NCBI GenBank assembly: GCA_947452995.1 | Contig: CANGEV010000001.1 | Location: forward strand, 62,001-126,000 | Length of the DNA stretch: 64,000 nt | Direction of reading: 5' to 3' | DNA from: Chitinophagales bacterium | GTDB lineage: Bacteria > Bacteroidota > Bacteroidia > Chitinophagales > CAIODY01 | Shown here: positions 60,675 to 64,000 of the stretch, in pieces | Position numbering within the stretch: the first letter of the stretch is position 1 | Layout: the number at the start of each line of letters is the position of its first letter | Notes under the pieces: model-generated | Told to the model about the DNA's origin: nothing | Databases searched by the model: none | Seen by the model: only the letters and a program-made list of their open reading frames with translations | Position numbers and translations under genes: made by a program

Positions 60675-61166
60675 TTAGCTTTTCATATTCACATATTGTA
60701 AAGGCATACCAAAGTCTTCTCCCTTACATGCAGTTATCACGCTTTGAAGATCATCAATCTTTTTACCATTAACTCGAATGATATCATCCATAATTTGTGG
60801 CTGAACTTTTAGTCCAGCATCCTTGATATACTTCACAATTTTTTTGGCAGTATCGCGATCTAAACCCTGTTTTATCAGGATATCTTTTTTTACCATATTG
60901 CCTGAAGCATAATGCTCTTTACCAAAATCAAGACATTTCGGATCGATACCTTGCTTCATTAATTTTGAAATCAATACGTCTTGAATTTGACGCATACGCA
61001 TGTCATCTTCTGTAACGACATGCAAATTTTTATCCTTCATTTTCAAGTCGATTTCTGTTTTCGAACCTTGAAAATCATAACGATTTAAAATCTCTTTTTT
61101 TAAGTTGTTGATGGCATTATCCAAAGATTGTGCTTCAACTTCACTAACAATATCAAATGATGGCAT
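60675..61166 (-). CDS. yajQ: YajQ-family nucleotide/c-di-GMP-binding protein
   Basis: A 163-residue protein: PSFDIVSEVEAQSLDNAINNLKKEI at the N-terminus, NRYDFQGSK, and RVNGKKIDDLQSVI near the end, all hallmarks of YajQ. Homologues bind cyclic di-GMP or tRNA-like RNA; the role in this phylum is not established. It lies after a terminator hairpin with 14 nt to its ATG. Confidence 0.92.
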   Translation of the reverse strand: MPSFDIVSEVEAQSLDNAINNLKKEILNRYDFQGSKTEIDLKMKDKNLHVVTEDDMRMRQIQDVLISKLMKQGIDPKCLDFGKEHYASGNMVKKDILIKQGLDRDTAKKIVKYIKDAGLKVQPQIMDDIIRVNGKKIDDLQSVITACKGEDFGMPLQYVNMKS

Positions 61167-61180
61167 AGCATTAAAATTAA

Positions 61181-61213
61181 AAAATCCCGGCTCCGTTATG
61201 GAACCGGGATCTG
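61181..61213 (-). terminator. Terminator of the small T9SS cargo gene
   Basis: ATCCCGGNTCC/GGANCCGGGAT-type hairpin (61184-61210), followed on the minus strand by TTTTTT. Confidence 0.88.
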
Positions 61214-61226
61214 ATATAACATTAAA

Positions 61227-62312
61227 TTATTTTACAAATTGAAATTTACGACTCACAACAACTTCACCTGCAGCATTACGTACACTAGCAACGTAAGTAC
61301 CAGTCGATAGATTGCTATCATGCAAATTCATAGCAACTACTCCATTAGCAGCCACCAATGACAATTGATTTACCAATTGACCATTTACGGTATAAATTTC
61401 ACCGGTATAGTTACCAGCTGTCAAGCCACTTGTTAAGATAACAGAAGCTGAATTTGCAGGAGAAGGAAATACGTTCATGTTAATAGAACTTTCATTAACC
61501 GCAGCAACACCATTCACAGTACCTAATTCACGGTAGCGAGCACCAGTTACAGTTCCGAAAGAATCAACATCAATTCCAACTACTTCTAAAGCACTTGTAT
61601 TATCTAAGAACAAATAAGTACCGCTAGCAGAAGAGTCTACTTGAACGCCCAACTGCCAACCAATGAATGGTAATTTAACATCTATTACTTGCGTAGTTAC
61701 ATTAAGCGAGTTATTACGCAAACAGTTATATGTACCAGTGGCTGTAGTTACAGTACCCCAAGCGTCGAAATTATTATAAATGCGTTGCACAAAATTTATA
61801 CGCACCGAGTCAAAAGTTGGCTGACCAACAGCAGAACCAGGCAATGTGAAAGCAAAGCCAGAAGTATTCGTATAGGTACTACCGAACGTCATACCTGCTT
61901 TTGCAACAATCTGTGCAGGATTTAAACGAATAGCCATCGGCGTACCCGTACCCATCAAATCGCCAGAATATCCTAACAATTCTAAATTAGTTGTCCCTGC
62001 TTTCATATAACCATAATTACCACCACCTTGGTTAATTGCGATAGTAGCTCCAGGATAGCTAGAAGACAAAGGAGCATTAGCAAGGCTAACCGCTGTGTTT
62101 GTATCTTGAAAGCCAGTTAATATAGTAGAAGTAAAATTCCAAGTTTGATTAGCTCCTGCAGCACCTGGTGTCAATGCGCTATTGATTAACGAATCATTGT
62201 GCATGATAATGCGATCACCTACTTTAGGAAATGAAGAATTTGAAATGGTGATTTGTGCTTTACTTGCGAAAGCGGCACCCATTAAAATAGAAGCGAGTAT
62301 TATTTTTTTCAT
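61227..62312 (-). CDS. T9SS type A sorting-domain secreted protein
   Basis: A 361-residue protein from the ATG at 62312: signal peptide MKKIILASILMGAAFASKAQ, a beta-rich Thr/Ser/Asn-rich mature part, then the sorting domain (about 280-361: NVFPSPANSASVIL, GNYTGEIYTVNGQLV, LSTGTYVASVRNAAGEVVVSRKFQFVK). No enzyme motif. It may be a surface or extracellular binding protein. Confidence 0.82.
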   Translation of the reverse strand: MKKIILASILMGAAFASKAQITISNSSFPKVGDRIIMHNDSLINSALTPGAAGANQTWNFTSTILTGFQDTNTAVSLANAPLSSSYPGATIAINQGGGNYGYMKAGTTNLELLGYSGDLMGTGTPMAIRLNPAQIVAKAGMTFGSTYTNTSGFAFTLPGSAVGQPTFDSVRINFVQRIYNNFDAWGTVTTATGTYNCLRNNSLNVTTQVIDVKLPFIGWQLGVQVDSSASGTYLFLDNTSALEVVGIDVDSFGTVTGARYRELGTVNGVAAVNESSINMNVFPSPANSASVILTSGLTAGNYTGEIYTVNGQLVNQLSLVAANGVVAMNLHDSNLSTGTYVASVRNAAGEVVVSRKFQFVK

Positions 62313-62348
62313 ATTTATAAATTTAGAGCTCAAATGTAAGACTTTCCT

Positions 62349-63179
62349 TTAGTTTTTTTTACATATTAACACACCCCATCGATTATTCTCATGTAAATGA
62401 ACTATTTCGAAATCTTGTTGGTAAACTTGAATCAACTTTTCTGCGTCCTCAGCATAAAATCCACTTAACAATAAATAGCTCTCTTTTTTACATAATCCAA
62501 CATACATTGGATAATTATCAAGGTTATAATTTAAAGTGATATTTGACAAAATGACATCGAATTGACTATACGCTGACGGTACCGTGGTTCCAAGAAAAAC
62601 TGAAATATCGCTAAATGCATTATTAAGTACATTTTCTTTTGCATTCTCAACGGCCCATTCGTCATTGTCTATTGCAATAGTACTTGCAGCGCCTAATTTT
62701 TTAGCGAGAATCGCAAGAATACCCGTTCCAGTTCCCATATCCAATACCGACTTACCCGACCAATCCATGTCCAACATCATTTCCATCATACCTGTAGTCG
62801 TACCATGATGCCCTGTTCCGAAGCTCATTTTAGGCGTTACTTCAATTTGAATTGGAAGGTTTGTTCGTTTAGAATGAAACCCTGCATGTATATAGATTTT
62901 ATCTGCAACAACTAAAGGTTGAAAGGAATCTTCCCATTGTTGGTTCCAATTTTCTTTTTGAACTATTTGCCATTGAAAGGTCGCATCAGCAGCATAGGAG
63001 CGAATCGCTAGCTCAATTAGGGATTTTTCTTGTGCTGTGAGTGTTTGGCATTCAGGGAACGATACTGTGACTTGCGTATCTTCTTGCCAAAAAGATTCAG
63101 CATTCATTTCTGCTAAAACGGCTATCAACAGCTCTTGCTGTTCCTCCGTGGATTGAATTATTATTACGTCGTATTGCAT
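62349..63179 (-). CDS. prmA: Ribosomal protein L11 methyltransferase PrmA
   Basis: A 276-residue SAM methyltransferase: ENWNQQWEDSFQPLVV, PKMSFGTGHHGTT, SAM loop VLDMGTGTGILAILAKKLGA, and SNITLNYNL (the NxT/NxxL active-site motif). It methylates L11 (rplK at 19243). A strong hairpin (63194-63229) with a T tract ends 4 nt before its ATG. Confidence 0.93.
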   Translation of the reverse strand: MQYDVIIIQSTEEQQELLIAVLAEMNAESFWQEDTQVTVSFPECQTLTAQEKSLIELAIRSYAADATFQWQIVQKENWNQQWEDSFQPLVVADKIYIHAGFHSKRTNLPIQIEVTPKMSFGTGHHGTTTGMMEMMLDMDWSGKSVLDMGTGTGILAILAKKLGAASTIAIDNDEWAVENAKENVLNNAFSDISVFLGTTVPSAYSQFDVILSNITLNYNLDNYPMYVGLCKKESYLLLSGFYAEDAEKLIQVYQQDFEIVHLHENNRWGVLICKKN

Positions 63180-63182
63180 TTC

Positions 63183-63229
63183 TAAAAAAGGAAAAGGTGG
63201 AGACAGTAACCATACAACTGCTCCACCTT
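63183..63229 (-). terminator. Terminator-like hairpin abutting the prmA start
   Basis: Arms AAGGTGGAG-A-CAGT and ACTG-CTCCACCTT (63194-63229), 13 bp with one bulge, then TTTTCCTTTTTT on the minus strand, 4 nt before the prmA ATG. It would end the upstream DUF6580 transcript. Confidence 0.8.
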
Positions 63230-63279
63230 AATTCACACTTTAACCAAAAAAACCAAGTGTTTTTGCCGAAGCAAATATC

Positions 63280-63831
63280 TTATTGCTTTTCAGCTTGCAT
63301 TAATGTACGTGTGAAAACATTATATGCGCCGAAAAGAACGGTAGTAAATAATAAATCGCCAAGAATTGTCCATTGGAAGAATGGTAATCCCATTACGTAA
63401 CAATCTATAAGACCTTGAAAGCTTCTAGCATAACCACTTTGAACATCAAACCAAACACCGAAGTTACTTACAAGAAAGAACACAACTGAAGCGGCTAAAC
63501 TCATGCCGAACATTTTAGCTGTGCCAAAATTTTTCTTTGCAAAAATACCAAATACATTCACCAACATAAAGGCACCATAAACAAACGCAGTATAATGATG
63601 AATAACACTAAGCCCGTTGATTTGAGCGATAATTACATCAGAGATGAACATTAAAGAAATGGGTAAAACCAAAGACATCCAACGTTTCTCAAATGTAACC
63701 GCACCAAACAGAGCAATTGCAGTAACAGGGGCAAAATTACCTAGAAAAGGCACATAGGCGTTTAAAACACGCGATGCCAATGCCAAGATAATTAGGCCAA
63801 GGATGAATCCGAATTGTTTTGTTTTGCTCAT
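63280..63831 (-). CDS. DUF6580-family integral membrane protein
   Basis: A 183-residue protein from the ATG at 63831 (MSKTKQFGFILGLIILALASRVLN). Five or so membrane helices; NFAPVTAIALFGAV and LPISLMFISDVI match the DUF6580 type, which resembles small-molecule-binding S components of ECF transporters. Function unknown. A TATATTTG element lies 30 nt upstream of the ATG. Confidence 0.78.
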   Translation of the reverse strand: MSKTKQFGFILGLIILALASRVLNAYVPFLGNFAPVTAIALFGAVTFEKRWMSLVLPISLMFISDVIIAQINGLSVIHHYTAFVYGAFMLVNVFGIFAKKNFGTAKMFGMSLAASVVFFLVSNFGVWFDVQSGYARSFQGLIDCYVMGLPFFQWTILGDLLFTTVLFGAYNVFTRTLMQAEKQ

Positions 63832-63861
63832 TTGGTTTAAAAATTGGTTGCTTTCGAATAG

Positions 63862-63869
63862 CAAATATA
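63862..63869 (-). promoter_or_regulatory. -7 element of the DUF6580 gene
   Basis: The minus strand reads TATATTTG (TAnnTTTG), 30 nt before the ATG. The stretch 63870-64000 is very AT-rich and shows no gene. Confidence 0.5.
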
Positions 63870-64000
63870 CGTCGCAAATCTAAATCTAGAAAAAATTAAC
63901 ATCAATTTTAGGTAAAAAAGTAATCAACACTTATTTAAAGTATTGAAAATCAAACAATTAGAACATAAAATTAAAGTAAAACTTTAGAACAAAAATCAAG

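Noticed and set aside
63832-64000. A small gene at the right edge
   Set aside because: The stretch is very AT-rich with frequent stops in all frames; only a -7 element is supported.

Overview
The window is a dense, AT-rich stretch of a Bacteroidota chromosome. The evidence is consistent across it: type IX secretion genes and cargo with C-terminal sorting domains (a PorU-type sortase, a PorV-type barrel, two cargo proteins), a MurF-Alr fusion, a TonB receptor paired with a DUF4249 lipoprotein, a bacillithiol deacetylase, the Bacteroidota-type omega subunit, and many TAnnTTTG (-7) promoter elements. No close relative can be named from sequence alone; the T9SS set and the PorU/PorV variants fit the Chitinophagia/Sphingobacteriia/Saprospiria side of the phylum. 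I found no tRNA, rRNA, CRISPR array, insertion sequence or prophage.

Layout. 1-2.1 kb: the end of a surface-polysaccharide cluster (UDP-xylose synthase tail, WbpD-type acetyltransferase, TviB-type dehydrogenase). 2.1-3.9 kb: an SCO1-type copper chaperone and ruvB. 4.2-8.0 kb: rpoB alone, without rpoC behind it or rplL in front. 8.2-12 kb: rpoZ and bamD, then divergent murF-alr. 12-18 kb: a membrane pyrophosphatase with an unusual Cys/Met/His-rich tail, and a TonB receptor/DUF4249 operon. 18-21.4 kb: an HU/SPOR membrane protein and rplK-rplA-rplJ-rplL, ended by a terminator. 21.4-26.7 kb: an SDR/photolyase pair, gyrB and an ABC ATPase. 26.8-31.3 kb: ettA, bshB1, rfbD and a Gfo/Idh/MocA oxidoreductase. 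31.3-39.9 kb: a two-domain amidohydrolase, a NeuD-type acetyltransferase with a CBS-nucleotidyltransferase, a T9SS cargo protein and a cysteine desulfurase. 39.9-51 kb (minus strand): acyl-CoA carboxylase beta subunit, PorU2/PorV2, a GT39 glycosyltransferase, a 3-oxoacid CoA-transferase pair and thioredoxin. 51-64 kb: a Crp/Fnr regulator, a second Gfo/Idh/MocA protein, a LysM/YwaF pair, cyclophilin, folD, a secreted endonuclease-like protein, a very large NtrY-like kinase, yajQ, a second T9SS cargo protein, prmA and a DUF6580 membrane protein.

How they fit together. Most genes are core housekeeping (transcription, translation, topology, recombination, wall synthesis, outer-membrane assembly). 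Around them are envelope functions: polysaccharide precursors, T9SS export and TonB uptake. Operons are short and mostly separated by strong hairpin terminators. Stop/start overlaps (TAATG, ATGA) tie together the SDR/photolyase, rfbD/oxidoreductase and LysM/YwaF pairs.

Most unusual points: the metal-binding-looking tail on the pyrophosphatase; the break-up of the rplKAJL-rpoBC locus; an SDR/photolyase pair in which both proteins lack signature residues of their superfamilies; and -7 elements lying 3-5 nt from start codons, suggesting leaderless mRNAs. No single locus looks like a completely new multi-gene system.
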